A stretch of DNA of 64,000 nucleotides from Rhynchonema sp. JSB1_4. Its lineage: Eukaryota; Nematoda; Chromadorea; Monhysterida; Xyalidae. Shown one piece after another: positions 1 to 12,700 of the stretch. Location of the stretch: contig JASAMV010000125.1 in assembly GCA_030248065.1 (NCBI GenBank), positions 1 through 64,000 on the forward strand. Direction: 5' to 3'. The notes under the pieces are model-generated. The model saw only the letters and a program-made list of their open reading frames with translations. It was not told where the DNA came from and did no database searches. Numbering within the stretch: position 1 is the stretch's first letter; each line of letters begins with the position of its first letter. The position numbers and the translations under genes are program-made.

Positions 1-64
1 TAACCGCCGCACGGAAAAAAGGGGTAGGTACAATAAACGCCGCGCCGGACCAGGAACTACACTG
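1..64. mobile_element. 3' end of a truncated hAT-like MITE (family 1)
   Basis: The window opens inside a copy of the family found whole at 472-863 and 23613-24004. It shows the same CCGCCGCACGG and CGCCGGACCAGG blocks and the same terminus CCAGGAACTACACTG. Only the right end is inside the window, so its target duplication cannot be checked. Confidence 0.7.
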
Positions 65-133
65 GTGTACATGTTAGCATAGGGGAACCCAGACAGTCGT
101 ATTTCGGAATTCCGAAGCCAAAAACGCCTATTT

Positions 134-306
134 TTATACCGTTTTGGGCTTGTTTAACATCTATCTATCTATCCGCCTATCTATCGTCAACACATTTCGG
201 GTCCCAATCTATCTATCGTGAACACCCTGGCCAAGTACTATGGGGCCGGGCCGGAGATTTGGGGGCTCGGGCCGGGCCGACCAAACCCTGCCCGATTGCG
301 TCCTCT
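134..306. mobile_element. Fragments of two other hAT-like families
   Basis: CTATCTATCGTCAACAC repeats and the end GCCAAGTACTA match the right end of the element at 33596-34272. They run straight into a GGGCCGGGCC-rich piece ending GCCCGATTGCG-TCCTCTG, which matches the right end of the element at 34285-35064. Both are truncated or diverged copies, probably an old nested insertion. Confidence 0.55.
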
Positions 307-471
307 GGCTGTGATTGTACGATTTTTCTCTTCGATTGAAATTCACACCTGGACCAATTGTTGGATTTAGTTTCGAGCCCATGTGGTTATGGGGGTCGGC
401 CGAGTGACTGACTGAAATTCAACGCGAAGCGGATTGGACCTGGCCGGACCAGCAGTGGTGATCTTAGAGAA

Positions 472-863
472 CAGTGTAGTTCCTGGGGGGAGGGGGTCCC
501 CCCTAAGGTACACTAACCGCCGCGACCAAGGTACACTAGTACACTGACTGCCGCGCCAGGTACACAAACCGCCTCAATTTTTGCCCAAAATAGGCATTTT
601 TTGGCCTAAAATGGGAATTTTTAGGCCTAAAATGGGTAATTTTTAGGTCGATGTTGTCAAAAGTCGCCAAAATACCCTTTTTATGGAGAATTTTTTCCAA
701 AAAGGGCCAAAAATCGGTCAAATTTTCCACCTCAAAAAGTGACTTTTTCCTGGATTTGGGTCTTCCCCCCCCCTTCCCCCCCCAGGGAGGTGCACTCACC
801 GCCGCACGGAATAAAGGGGTATGTAGGTACACTAACCGCCGCGCCGGACCAGGAACTACACTG
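472..863. mobile_element. hAT-like MITE, family 1, complete copy (392 bp)
   Basis: Terminal inverted repeats CAGTGTAGTTCCTGG and CCAGGAACTACACTG bound the element. An exact 8-bp duplication, TTAGAGAA, flanks it (464-471 and 864-871). A CAGTG-type terminus plus an 8-bp target duplication is the hAT signature. The interior is C/G-run and AAAATGGG-type low-complexity DNA with no transposase, so it is non-autonomous. Another complete copy of the same length lies at 23613-24004. The ORFs that cross it on both strands are not genes. Confidence 0.88.
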
Positions 864-918
864 TTAGAGAATAATCAACATTCATGGTCACATCCCCATA
901 GACAATGTCCTTCTAATC

Positions 919-1308
919 CAGTGATGCAGTTGGGGTGGGGGCGTAACGGTAATACCCCAAACTTGGGTCAGCTATTTATGTATGTTCTACCGAAAAAAAT
1001 CTATACCCCAAACCCAGTTACGTATAATATCTATGTATACCATGAACGCACATCAACCAAAAAATGCTGATTTTAGTGCCAAAATGGCCATTTTATAGTC
1101 CGAAATTGTCAAATTTTCTCATATACTTACTGATATGCAGAAAACCACAAGGCCTATTTTAGCATAATTTTCGCCTATTTTTATACCCCTAATTTTGACC
1201 TCTGGACCAATACCCCTAAATCAGCATACCCGGCCAGCTATCTATGTGTCTACCGAGCTGGGCCCCTCCAGCTATCTATGTCTACCACCCGGACCAACTG
1301 CATCACTA
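919..1308. mobile_element. hAT-like MITE, second family (390 bp)
   Basis: The termini are CAGTGATGCAGTTGG and CCAACTGCATCACTA. The flanking duplication TTCTAATC is exact (911-918 and 1309-1316). No coding capacity is visible. The sequence differs from the element at 472-863 apart from the CAGTG end. Confidence 0.87.
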
Positions 1309-1632
1309 TTCTAATCTTAGGTCCGTGTGCCCTGGTTTCAAATATTGAGCCGTTCCCAAATATGATGAAAAATAGAATAATCGAGTCAAACCAAAAATCT
1401 TGCCCGAACAATAAACCGCATTAGTGACATTGAGGCACATACTAATTTGTGGCGGTTATTGTCACGAGGTTCAAAGGCCACAAAGGTCAAACTCGTCTGT
1501 ATTTTGTCATTGACTTGTCAGAGTCACCACGTAAAGCGTAAACGGAACAGTTGTTTTGTTGCAGAGTTTTTCACACATGGACTGGTTGAGGTGACTCATC
1601 CACAATGCCTCGGTATTCAGTAGCTGTTCGTG
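1309..1632. other. Intergenic stretch, nothing recognised
   Basis: I see no coding exon, RNA gene or complete repeat between the MITE and the poly(A) signal of the PAN-domain gene. Confidence 0.5.
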
Positions 1633-1638
1633 TTTATT
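1633..1638 (-). terminator. Poly(A) signal of the PAN-domain gene
   Basis: TTTATT on the plus strand reads AATAAA on the coding strand, about 62 bp past the TAG at 1701. The position is normal for an animal poly(A) signal. Confidence 0.5.
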
Positions 1639-1700
1639 CGGGCCCAAATGTTTCATTCGTTGTTCATTCACATTCCATCCAAATATACCTACACATGCTG

Positions 1701-3174
1701 CTAGTGCTTTTGATCATCAACATTATCACTATTATCAATCTTCACATATACGACCGACTGTATACCCACACCGCCAACCACTGCGTATCGACGACATTCA
1801 ATCGGGTTGGCCCAATGTATCACACAGTATCGTTCTCGTGGTTGGTAAGTCACGGCGGCACAGTAGGACAGCTGAAACAGCGCACCATCTTGCTGTTTTG
1901 CGTAGTGACGATAGTTGGCCAACGCGGGGTTGTGCTCATTGAGGCCCAAGGTCGATATTATTGTACCTAGCGTGTGCTCATTATGAAGTCAAATTTGATG
2001 AGACGATCGGGTCTGGTCACGGACGTTTATGCATCCCAGCATATTTAGGTTTACCATGTACAGAACGTTTAATTGCGAGCTGCGCAAACTATAGTCGAAC
2101 TTTCGTACAAACCCTAACTGCAGAAGAAAACTCTTTTACGCTTGTCGAAATCAGAAATGCTGTCAATAAAATTCGATTTATCATAATTGTCAGATAGGAT
2201 CAGAGATCGCCCAGATTGCAACAATGAGATGCGACATGTGAATCGCCTGTAGGTGCACCAGGTAATCATCTGTGCTCATATACCGACTTACCGCGTCGCA
2301 TTTGTCCAAGCAGCCCTCTTCATCCACACCAAATGATTCAAGCACTTCGAAAGCTAGCCCTTCCACAGTAAGTACGGGCTGATACTGGTACGGGGCATGA
2401 CCTGCGCGCACCAAGCCACTATTTGGAGATACAAATGGAAAACCAGTGTCAAAATCGAAACATTTTTGACAAACGTACATTTTTCAGTTTGTTCGCATTT
2501 ATTCACCGTCGGTCTTTTGGTTTCATCACATTTGTCTTGTTGTTGCTTGGCTACAATTCAAGCCTGCGGCCTCACACTTCACAGAAACAATTTTTGGACA
2601 AAATTATATAAGGGAAAATACGTATTGTACAACCACGAACTCATGAGACGACTTATTTTGAAGTTGACTTGAGCGGATCCAATAATGTTCCGGTTCCACG
2701 TATTTCGGAAATGATAGAAAGAGAAACGCATGTATTTTTTTAAAAACACGCTGTCCACCTCGGTGCGTAAATTCTCTTTTGACTCCCAAAACATTCGTGT
2801 GTTGAACGACGTTGCTGTTCGCGTAAGCACGCAACAAATTGAAGTCAGCCAGCTGAAACTTGTCTTCTCTCTCGGCCCAATCTCTTTCTTTTGTTTGCGA
2901 AAAACCGTGTAACCGGCGCATTTTTTAATCTGGCCAAGCAAGCTTTAAAGAGTTGTGTCATGAGCTCGTGGTTGGACTATAAGTGTGGTGAAACAGTGAT
3001 TGAAAGAAATAACGATGGAAAGTCCAATTGAGTTTCGAAAATATTTGGTACTTTTACCCAACAATCTCTCCAAAGCGTGCTGTCTTCAGCACAAAATCAC
3101 GACCAGATAATACCTGCCGTTGCTGATGCCATGGTCAGCAATAATACGACAATCGCTGAGTCAAGAGCTAACAT
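1701..3174 (-). CDS. Small secreted PAN/Apple-domain protein, three exons
   Basis: Exon 1 (3174-3114) encodes MLALDSAIVVLLLTMASATA, a textbook signal peptide, and ends at a GCAG|GTATTA donor in phase 1. Exon 2 (2401-2292) and exon 3 (from 1871) join in frame to give the two halves of a PAN module: CLDKC, then YCAAVTYQPRERYCVI, the paired-cysteine pattern of PAN/Apple domains. Such domains bind protein or carbohydrate outside the cell and are common in nematode cuticle and matrix proteins. If exon 3 runs to the TAG at 1701 the product is about 113 aa, signal peptide included, with essentially one PAN domain. A donor near 1780 could instead lead to further exons. Intron 1 carries a MITE (2628-2982). 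The ligand is unknown. The exon phases (61 bp, then 110 bp, reaching phase 0) are consistent, which makes me fairly sure of the gene. Confidence 0.72.
2628..2982. mobile_element. MITE, copy 1 of a pair (inside intron 1 of the PAN gene)
   Basis: The ends are inverted copies of CCAACCACGARCTCATGA. The interior (AATGTTCCGGTTCCACGTAT, AAGAGAAACGCATGTATTTT) recurs almost unchanged at 3658-4017. No ORF of substance is present, and the target duplication is not clear; TA is possible. Confidence 0.7.
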
Positions 3175-3657
3175 TTTATGTTGATACCCGCATATTGATT
3201 TCGACAGCTCAACCGCTTGATACACGTATGGTGCAAGAGCCAAGACTGAGAACGCTGGCGCAGTTGGGCCGAATATAGTCCTGGAATGCCTACTTGTCGA
3301 ACATAATTATCGAGCGTCAATAGACAGGCGATACGGGCGCTTGGTCTGAATCTATTGATATCTTTTATCTGCATTCAAACCACGTCCCGACACTGTGGCG
3401 CCGGATGCGTTTTCAACATGTTTTCAACGTACACCTTAGTTTATAGGTTACGGCTCAAACATAAGGTGGAGCAAATCTGCATAGAAAACGCTGTGAACTT
3501 CCAGTAACGCATGTGTGTCTTTCCAAGGTGAGATACATTTTGACAGAGCGATGATCAATAGCTTGTCTTCAGGTTCATCTGCCCACTGCTCTTGTGCTTG
3601 AACAAAACCTAAACGATCCGCTCATTTTCTGTCTTGTGTGATCGATCCTACCACAAT

Positions 3658-4017
3658 TATAGCCCAGCCACGAGCTCATGAGACTTTTTTGAAATTGGTT
3701 TGTGCGGATCCAATAATGTTCCGGTTCCACGTATTTCGGAAATGAAAGAAAGAGAAACGCATGTATTTTTTTAAACACGCTCTCCACCTCGGTGCGTAAA
3801 TTCCCTTTTACTCCCAAAACATTTATGTTGAACAACGTTGCTGTTCGCGTGAGCACGCAACAAATTGAGGTCAGCCAGGCCAGCTGGAAGTTGTCATCAT
3901 GTCTCTCAGTCCGATCTCTTTCTTTTGTTTGCGAAAACCCGTGTAACCGGTGCATTTTTTAAACTGGCAAAGCAAGCTTTAAAAAAGGCGTCTCATGAGC
4001 TGGTGGTTGGACTTATA
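3658..4017. mobile_element. MITE, copy 2 of the pair
   Basis: Same family and same orientation as 2628-2982, with small indels. It is bounded by CAGCCACGAGCTCATGAGAC and its inverted counterpart GTCTCATGAGCTGGTGGTTG. It lies upstream of the PAN-domain gene. Confidence 0.7.
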
Positions 4018-4473
4018 CGGGTTTGAAGTGAATTTGCAATCCAGAAGTGCATCACAGAAAATCAAAAATTTTCAAAAAACATAAACGAAAACCAGCACCC
4101 AGTAAAATCAAGTGTACAGCCTCTCCACAAAATTAGTTATCAACGCATGACAAATGAAGATATAGGCAATTTATACTTTCTTCACTGTTTTCTCTTTCTT
4201 TGCATCCAATAATTGTCTGTAACAATAGTAGTGCATCAGTGTTCCATCACTGTGCCGGGCGAACGCGCTGAAAAAGCCAAACGGGCGCGTGGGTATCGTT
4301 GCTGTCTTGCTGGCAGAACAGTAAGAAACAACGCGGTGGGATATTATCCTTCCAAAATGGCGGCTGCTCCGACCAATGAAAATGTTTCTTCCGCACGATA
4401 AACTGAGATCTGGCTACTGAAGAATTCAGTACCACTTTATCAGAATGTTCTTTTATAACTAAGGACAAGTTAG
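4018..4473. other. Intergenic, nothing recognised
   Basis: This is ordinary mid-AT sequence between a MITE and the foldback. The ORFs crossing it on both strands show no domain and no splice-consistent partners. Confidence 0.5.
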
Positions 4474-5118
4474 TACAAGAAGAAAAATGCCTGCTGTCGC
4501 GTGGCAAGAATCAGGATATGGTTCTCGGTATCATGCTGGTCGCATATAAAACACCTATACAAGATTGTTGACTCCCCAAAGTAAAAAGACATCAGTGGTT
4601 ACGCACAGGAGCAAAAGGCGACTAAAAACATCACCGAAACAGAAGAAAAGCTTATTTGCCAAACAATCAACAGGATTTAGAAAGAGGCATTGCATTCCTT
4701 TCGAAAAGTGAATTAAAAAGCAATACGCCATCAGGGAACCATATTGCGGCCAATAGCGCAATGAGGCGACGACGGCAAGCTGTCACAGGTTCGATTCGTA
4801 CCAGTAACTGCATAAAGAGTGGGTAAAACGATTATGCGTTGGCCGCAATATGGTTCCTTGATGGCGTATCGCTTTTTAATTCACTTTTCGAAAGGAATGC
4901 AATGCCTCTTTCTAAATCCTGTTGATTGTTTGGCAAATAAGCTTTTCTTCTGTTTCGGTGATGTTTTTAGTCGCCTTTTGCTCCTGTGCGTAACCACTGA
5001 TGTCTTTTTACTTTGGGGAGTCAACAATCTTGTATAGGTGTTTTATATGCGACCAGCATGATACCGAGAACCATATCCTGATTCTTGCCGCGCGACAGCA
5101 GGCATTTTTCTTCTTGTA
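4474..5118. repeat. Foldback: near-perfect inverted repeat with 280-bp arms
   Basis: 4474-4754 and 4839-5118 are reverse complements of each other with very few mismatches, separated by about 84 bp. A 68-residue translation reads almost identically from both arms on opposite strands, which is a consequence of the palindrome and not a gene. The structure fits a foldback or MITE-type element, or a recent inverted duplication. A transcript would form a long hairpin. Confidence 0.85.
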
Positions 5119-5294
5119 TTTTTGTTTTATATCGAGTAAGCGCATTTTCTCATTCGGTGGACGGAAAATACATATGATCGCACTGATAATTTTTTCACTA
5201 TACAGAGGAATTCACTACGTAGAGGTTCACCTTGTGGTGGTTTTACTGTATTCATGTTACTGTTTTACACCTCAATCAAGTCAGAGCTAAAAAA

Positions 5295-6430
5295 GCGATG
5301 TCACCGTCGGGTCCCCGACCCCAGAAACATAAACAGCAGACACATTATTGGAGATCAGATCACTATTGCACTATTTATTCGCATTGATCAATACTGAGTT
5401 CCGGTTCTAGTTCCGGTTCTGGCTCCCAAAAGTTCCAGATTTAAAAACCAATGCCACCGTTCGGTTTCTCGACCCCGAAAACCTATATACCGCACGCACT
5501 GTCGCTATGATCAGGCCAGTATTGTGCGACTTATTTGCATGGATAAATTCTGAGTTCCGGTTCCAGTTTCTGTTCTGGCTCCGGAGAGCTCCGGATTCAA
5601 AAACTAATGTCGCCATTGTATTTCTCGACCCCAAAAACCTATATATCGCCCCCACTTTCTTCATGATCAGGGCAGCATTGTGCTGTTTATTCACGTGAAT
5701 CAGTTTTGAGTTCCGGTTCTAGTTCCGGTTCTGTCTCCAAAAAGTTACGGATTTAAAAACCAATGTCACCATTAGATTTCTCGACCCGGAAACCTATATA
5801 CCGCACGCACTGTCTTTATGATTAGACCAGTATTGTGCGACTTATTTGCATGGCTAAATATTGAGTTCCGGTTCCAGTTCCGGTTCTGGCTCCGAAGAGC
5901 TCCGGATTCAAAAACCAATGTCACCATTAGATTTCTCGTCCCCGAAAACCTATATATCGCCCCCACTTTCTTCATGATCAGGGCAGCATTGTGTTGTTTA
6001 TTCACGTGAATCAGTTTTGAGTTCCGGTTCTAGTTCCGGTTCTGTCTCCAAAAAGTTACGGATTTAAAAACCAATGTCACCATTAGATTTCTCGACCCCG
6101 AAAACCTATATACCGCACGCACTGTCTTTATGATTAGACCAGTATTGTGCGACTTATTTGCATGGCTAAATATTGAGTTCCGGTTCCAGTTCCGGTTCTG
6201 GCTCCGAAGAGCTCCGGATTCAAAAACCAATGTCACCATTAGATTTCTCGACCCCGAAAACCTATATACCGGACGCACTGTCTTTATGACCAGACCAGTA
6301 TTGTGCGACTTATTTGCATGGCTAAATACTGAGTTCCGGTTCCAGTTCCGGTTCTGGCTCCGAAAAGTACTGGATCCAAAAACCAATGTCACCACCGAAT
6401 TTCTCGACCTTCAAAACCCCCGGTACCGCG
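5295..6430. repeat. Tandem repeat, about 155-bp unit, about 7 copies
   Basis: GAGTTCCGGTTC recurs at about 5397, 5550, 5707, 5862, 6017, 6172 and 6330, always followed by ATTTAAAAACC or ATTCAAAAACC, then CTCGACCCCGAAAACCTATA, then CAGTATTGTGCGACTTATTT. Alternate units resemble each other more than neighbours do, giving a 310-bp higher-order period. This is satellite-like DNA; the ORFs on both strands are repeat read-through. Confidence 0.88.
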
Positions 6431-6481
6431 GCAGATTTCTCGTCCGATGCATCCCTGAGTTTTGAACGAACATTTTGCCGG

Positions 6482-6487
6482 AAAAAA

Positions 6488-6519
<32 letters not shown>

Positions 6520-6530
6520 AGAAGAAGAAC
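6482..6530. repeat. (AAAG)n microsatellite
   Basis: About ten GAAA units end in GAAGAAGAAGAA, directly after the 155-bp tandem array. Confidence 0.9.
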
Positions 6531-6782
6531 GTTTTTGCACTTTTTGACAGGCGTTGGGTACCGTAACTCCAAGACGCCGGTACCGATCAACGCCAAATTT
6601 TGAACGCAGATGTAGGGTGGCCTAAGGCACCTTGTGGTTAAATATTGAAACCATCGGTGCTTTGTTGTGGAATTACCGGCCAGTGAAAATTTTTTCTGCC
6701 GGCACTAACTCCGGACAACCATATGGGACATGCGCTACGGCGCATGCCCCGATACAAATCGCAATTTTATTTGTCCCTTTGC

Positions 6783-9700
6783 TCACGTCCTCAATATCAG
6801 GGCTGTGTTAGGTTCAACGATAAACTCCAATGTCCGGCTTACAATTCGCACCAACCTGTTGCTAATCTTCTTTACACAATGTGCACATTTCGTGTCGTGT
6901 GTGATTTCGAAGCACGCACTCTGGGTGGACATCAGTTTGGACTTGGTGCTCAATAATCGGGCGTTGAACAGACCACGGTGGATTTCGGCCTGAAGAAAAA
7001 AATGGCTTGTAAGTGTGCACATTTGGCAACTGACGTATCTCGAAAAAGCTGGAAGATGGTCGTGCACAATTACTTGAAACAGACAACCAAACGTTTAATG
7101 GGAATGATAGCAACGGTGCCAACCTTACACGGACAACTTGAGAAAGAAAACGCGAACAAAGCCTAGCCAAAAATCAAAAATCTATCCAACCCCTCTTTTC
7201 CTGTCGGCAGTCCGCTGCAACACACAACCGAGCGCCAACCATAATTGATTGAGCGGTATTGAATCAGGGATGTATTGTAACGCTGATACTACAATGTATT
7301 GGTGATTCATATCAAAACCACAGAAAGTCAGTTGCGCATTTGTGTTTGTAAAATTTGTGAGCTCACAACAGATAAGGCATTGCTACTGTAAGAGGCCTGA
7401 ACTCATCAACAAGAAACACAAAAAAATCTAAGAACATGCAATTGCAAACATCGTCCAGCCAACCGGTATCAATACAGTTGGCATGTCGTCTCAACACCCT
7501 CAAAGCGTGCGCAATGTTGGGTCGAGGTTTGCTGATGGTTGAATGCATCAGACCGACTATGCTTGTGTCCGGTGGTTGTGCGTACATGCGGAGTAGAGTC
7601 AGGAAGATCTGGGATGTACAAAGCATTAAGTACGGTTACAGTTTTAGCACCACCTAAAATGGATACTGATGTTCGCCGCACCAGTTTATCAGCTATCGTC
7701 AAAAGAAATACCGTCGCGGTTCGAATATTACATGTTTGAAGAGCGCCATAGGATGACCAGCTACCAGCTCAATGAAACAGAAAAGCCCAACTTGCTGATC
7801 ACCAACATTTTTGGCCCCGGTCTGCGTATCATTCGGATTGTAGTGCAATGTACAATATCGTTCAGCAGCTTCGTGATCGCGCAATATATTGGTGTAAATG
7901 GCCAGTGCTTGTTCGTAACGTTTTAATCTGCCCAACAGCAGTGCTCGCTCTTCGTATAAGGCTGCAATCGGGCACAGGAACGGGTTTTTATACAGGTTTT
8001 TGAAACACCAGGTGGACCAGTTGCGATGAATCTGCAGAACTTGCCTGGCAACAAAACGCTGTCCGATTTAATGGCGTCAACGCAACATGAGTCAAAATAC
8101 ATTTTTCAATGACATATCCAAACCCACCATCATGCGGCAATTGTACCAACAACATTTCAGGGCTGTACTGCAATGACGCTTCAAAGAATGTCAACATCTT
8201 GGAACGAAGTACGCCCAGTTCACCGGGCTCTTGACCGGCTGGTGGGACGTCGTGACCTGCGGTGATTGTCATTCGTGCAATGACCGAATTATTATAATTT
8301 TCTCGGTGTCATGCACCAAGAGCGAACCGCGGCGCTACCTGCCTTATCTTATCCCAAATGTAATACAAGAAACGTGAAACACAGGCATGTTGTCAGATTT
8401 GTGGCTCGCGCTGCATAACACACAAATGCATCCATTAGATCACTGACAAACGATGCAAAGTACAAGAAAACGACACCGAATTACCTTCAGGCAGACTCTC
8501 CACAAACTGTGCCATGTGATGTTTCACACGTGTTACATAATACTCGGCCAACGTGTCGTGAAACACTCGGCGCTCTTCATCCCATTGCCAGATTATGTGC
8601 TCCTGCGTTGTTGAATTGAATTGGATGCGAAAACTGCATTTAACCTGCTCGTTTTCGGGCTCCAACAGAATCATATGAAACGTCATTATTACCTAATTGA
8701 GGTTAACAGAAGTCTACGCCATATTCATGACCAGATACGGACACTTTAGCAGTATCAACCAACCAAATAAGGTATCACAGCATCTGGGCAGTTTTGCAGC
8801 AGAAATTTCAGCACCCGATCCCGATCCAGTGCACGGCATTCCTCGCAGTCCTCCGTAAATATCTGCACGTTGATTGAAAGATTGTGCAATGTTTGTTTTA
8901 TTTTCGTTTGAAGTGATTCATGTATTATGGCACAGAAACCAATGTAATCCAACGCACCATCATTACAACATAGTCCCAATCAATCCAACCTTCAATCCGT
9001 CGTCCACATTCTGTTTCAACACCCAATTCGAATGGTCGAATATCAGATCCAAATGTTGTGGGCCGAGATTTTGTAGGTAGTGAATGGTGCGGGTGATGCC
9101 TGATAGACGCGACTGTTTGTCGCTGGCCTGAATCAAGGGGGATGAAATGGAGATTGAGCACAATATTTACCATCGTATTTTTTGCCAGGACTGCTGACCG
9201 ACCACTACAAACATTTCTATGAACCAAATAAACCCACCTGAGTTTTCAACAACTCCAACGCCTTCTGATGCATACCCCTTCGTTCGTATAACAAGAACAA
9301 CTCGTAGTACTTTTTTCTCTTTGTCAGTAGTTTCTCCGTTTCCACCACATTGCAGCTGGAATCCGGCAAACGCAGCAGTGATGCGACCAACATGTCGTTT
9401 GTCTGTGCATACAAATTGTTGTAATCTGGTTGGGGTTTCGTGACCGTCTGGTGTAGTCGCACTGACGATGATCTGGCGCACTATGAAAACAGTGCAGAGA
9501 ACGGGTAAGCAAAAAACACGCAGTAAAACTCATGTAACAAACTAGACACTTTCATGTGTTGAAAACTGTCCGTTTGTTCAAGTCAAAATCCAGCCAACCT
9601 CCAAATAACAACGCAGCAGTGTTGTGTCAACTATGGGCATCAGATTCGAATTGAGAGCGACCTTAAAGTAAAGTCGGGTGTAAAATGACGAGGTAAACGG

Positions 9701-12700
9701 CTTTACCAGCCAGGGGCAGGGCCGATGACCGTGTTTGACACGGGCTTCAATAAAGTGAATAGCCAACAACCCGCCACGTATACCTGTTCATCCGTCCACA
9801 ACATGGTCCGCTCCTGTTCAGTCAACGCGTGTCCCAACTGTATTCTGTGTTTGAGTCGCGGTTGCCATTGTAGACCACGTGCGATACGTGTGCGACACTG
9901 TACAAGTTGTCAGTTTAAAATCATTTGATGGTGCATCGTGCATCTCATTTGATTGCAATCGATTTGGCGCTAATATTTACAGCGTGAAATAATTTGCGAT
10001 CTGCGAAATAAAACGTCCAAAGTTGAAGCATATGCAACATTGCATGTTATATATGTCACGTGTGCAATCGTTTTCTATCGTTTTTCCTCTTCTTTTATAA
10101 CAACCGTCTTTTTTGTAAGTAGTAAGACGGTTGTTACAAACTTTTGTAACAATAGTAAGAATTCAGCCACTTATCAAAGCAAATTTTTGCTTACAACTGT
10201 CCAAAATGAGCACACAAAGTCAAAACATGGCGCAACCGTAACCTCCGACAAATATTTGGTCAACGCGAGCAGTCCCTGTTTTCGTTCATCAGCAGTGAAC
10301 ACAGTGGGCAAATCGGTGGGATAATTGATGTTGGCATGGATATCCGGTGGTAACATGTCGGGGAATAGACCGATCACGTAGATCACTTCTGAAGCACGAA
10401 TGGGACTCTTTAGTTAGCTGGATTGGGTATGAACGGTGACTTTGTTGAATTTTTTTTGTCAGAGCTGCGAATCCGGAAACAATCGTCCATAATCATGTCG
10501 GCACGATCCTTGACCAGAGCAACTTCACGCTATGTAACCTGTATCGATCTGACTCCACATCTCACAGGCATCACCGAACTGTTTCTGTGCAAACAGATGC
10601 AGCGCGTATTTGTGCTTTATCTCTTGCAAACGTCGCTCGTGTACGTCGTGCGATTCGTCCGTGATTTGTTCCTGTGACAAAATGTGAACATTAAAGTGTG
10701 ATTCTGTCAGTTTGTTATAGTTATAGAGCCAAACGAAAGCGACAAATTTTAGTTTTGTGAAATAAGGATGCACATTGTGATGCACAATCTGCTGATACGG
10801 ACATTGTCAATTCTCTATTCTGTACAGACGGGTTTATTGGCGTTTACCCAGACATGTACAATAACGCAATAACGTGTCACGAATGTGTCACGTCAGTCTA
10901 TAACGGAATTAATTGCTGCCAATAATCTGATCACGCTGAAAATTTTTTTGGCAAATGAGAAGCTGTGACCGATCCCGAGTACTTATGTAAAACATAACCA
11001 ATTACAGCAAACAAACGCAGTTGTGCTATTTCCTAACCAATAAACTGCAATTCAACTATAGTAACATCAACACTAAACTCACAGCCAGCAGCAATGCGAG
11101 TTCATAGTGCTTGTCCCTTGACAATCGTTGACAGTTGGCCTTCAGATTCGGCTGGCTGCACAAACACCAGATATCGTGCGATGCTGACTGGTAAACATGT
11201 CCGCTGACAAATCAGCATTGACGTTTAAAGTCATAATATCTGTATTTTTCATAATTACCCAAACAAAGTGGGAACCAAACCTTTGTCCGACGGTCATATG
11301 TTTGGGATTGGGTGTGATCGATATACGTTGCACGCAATATGATGGTTTGAGAGAGCGCACTTCAATGTGTTTTGGTAATATGGCCACTAGATAGGGCATG
11401 TCGTAGGCTGAAAGATGCGTGAAATAAAAGGAAATGACTGTACGCAACGCCAAACAAACACAAACTTCTCACGCACCAAGCGCAATCGGTGGTTCAGTCC
11501 ATTTAATCTGTGCGTATTGTCGTGTGATCTGTTTGCTTTGCCAATCAACAAATATGGTACTGTCGTCACGAATCTGCAATGATAATCGCCATGACAATTT
11601 CATTTTCGTTGTTCTTCAGTTACATTCAATTCAATTGGACCATGTGGCTTGCACAACGCAAGCAGTATTAGCAGTTCACTTTATAGCCCTCGTCAAACAT
11701 AAACTGAAACAAATGGCATTTCAAGACATTCCCGACAATGACACAAGCTTATACCTATCTGCTGTCTTGACACTAAACGTAGTAGAAATAAAAGATGATA
11801 TCAAAGAAGCATTCAGCTATTAACATACTAATGCGAGTATATTCTTGTCCCTCAACACCAACAAGTGTGGTTCAACATTTCGACTTGACCCAGCTGTGAA
11901 CAGTGATGTTTGTTCGCCAACACTGTCGGAAGGCTGAAACATTACGTTGGTCGAGGCGCAATGGATGACTATGAGGCGAAATAAACGTTTGACGCGTCGG
12001 TTTGGTGTGCCACGCCAACTAAACATTTCAAACCGCCCCATATTTGTGATGAATACAGTCGAAACTCGCTATCGGGACCTGTCATTTTCCGTCACTAACA
12101 GAACATTCACAATTCATACCGGTTACATCCGGACTATGGATCAAAATATCGATCAATACTATTTACTGTGCAAGCGCATAACAGCGTAACCAGAGATGTT
12201 CATGCCCCACTTGTGCACTGTCGGCCCCGATCTGTGGTGTGACCAAAGACACGAGGAAATATTCGTCGCGCACAGCCACAGCCAACGTACTGGAGTCACA
12301 CCAGCACAACTTCTGGACATTGTCCGGGAACGAGATATCGAACTGGAATATATTATGTATGAACACGCACATTTTTAGGCGACTAAAATTGAAAATGTTT
12401 CATTTTTGACTAACAAATATTGACTACAATGATAAAAGCAGGAACCAACAGGCGCAATTTCATTGAATTCCCTATTATGCCATCGAAATATTTGTAGACG
12501 ACGTCGATTGATCACAGCCAGGTAGACGTCTTTGTGGGCCTGTGAAAACTACGGTAATGTTGGCCGATAATTTGACGAAATGGATGCACTCATACAACCA
12601 TAATCCACTAAAAACAAATGTGTGAATGGCCAAATAAGAAACGCACCACGTAGCAATCGAAAGCTGACGCGCCTTTAGTCTTCGACACAGAGCTGATCGA

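Noticed and set aside
4755..4838. GGTTCGATTC in the foldback loop as a tRNA B box (tRNA-derived SINE)
   Set aside because: The flanking bases do not form a T-arm stem and no A box or acceptor stem is present.
5407..6395. Repetitive ORFs on both strands as a repeat protein, or the array as CRISPR
   Set aside because: The 155-bp units tile the whole stretch with no unique spacers, both strands are open, and the setting is a eukaryotic genome. It is satellite DNA.
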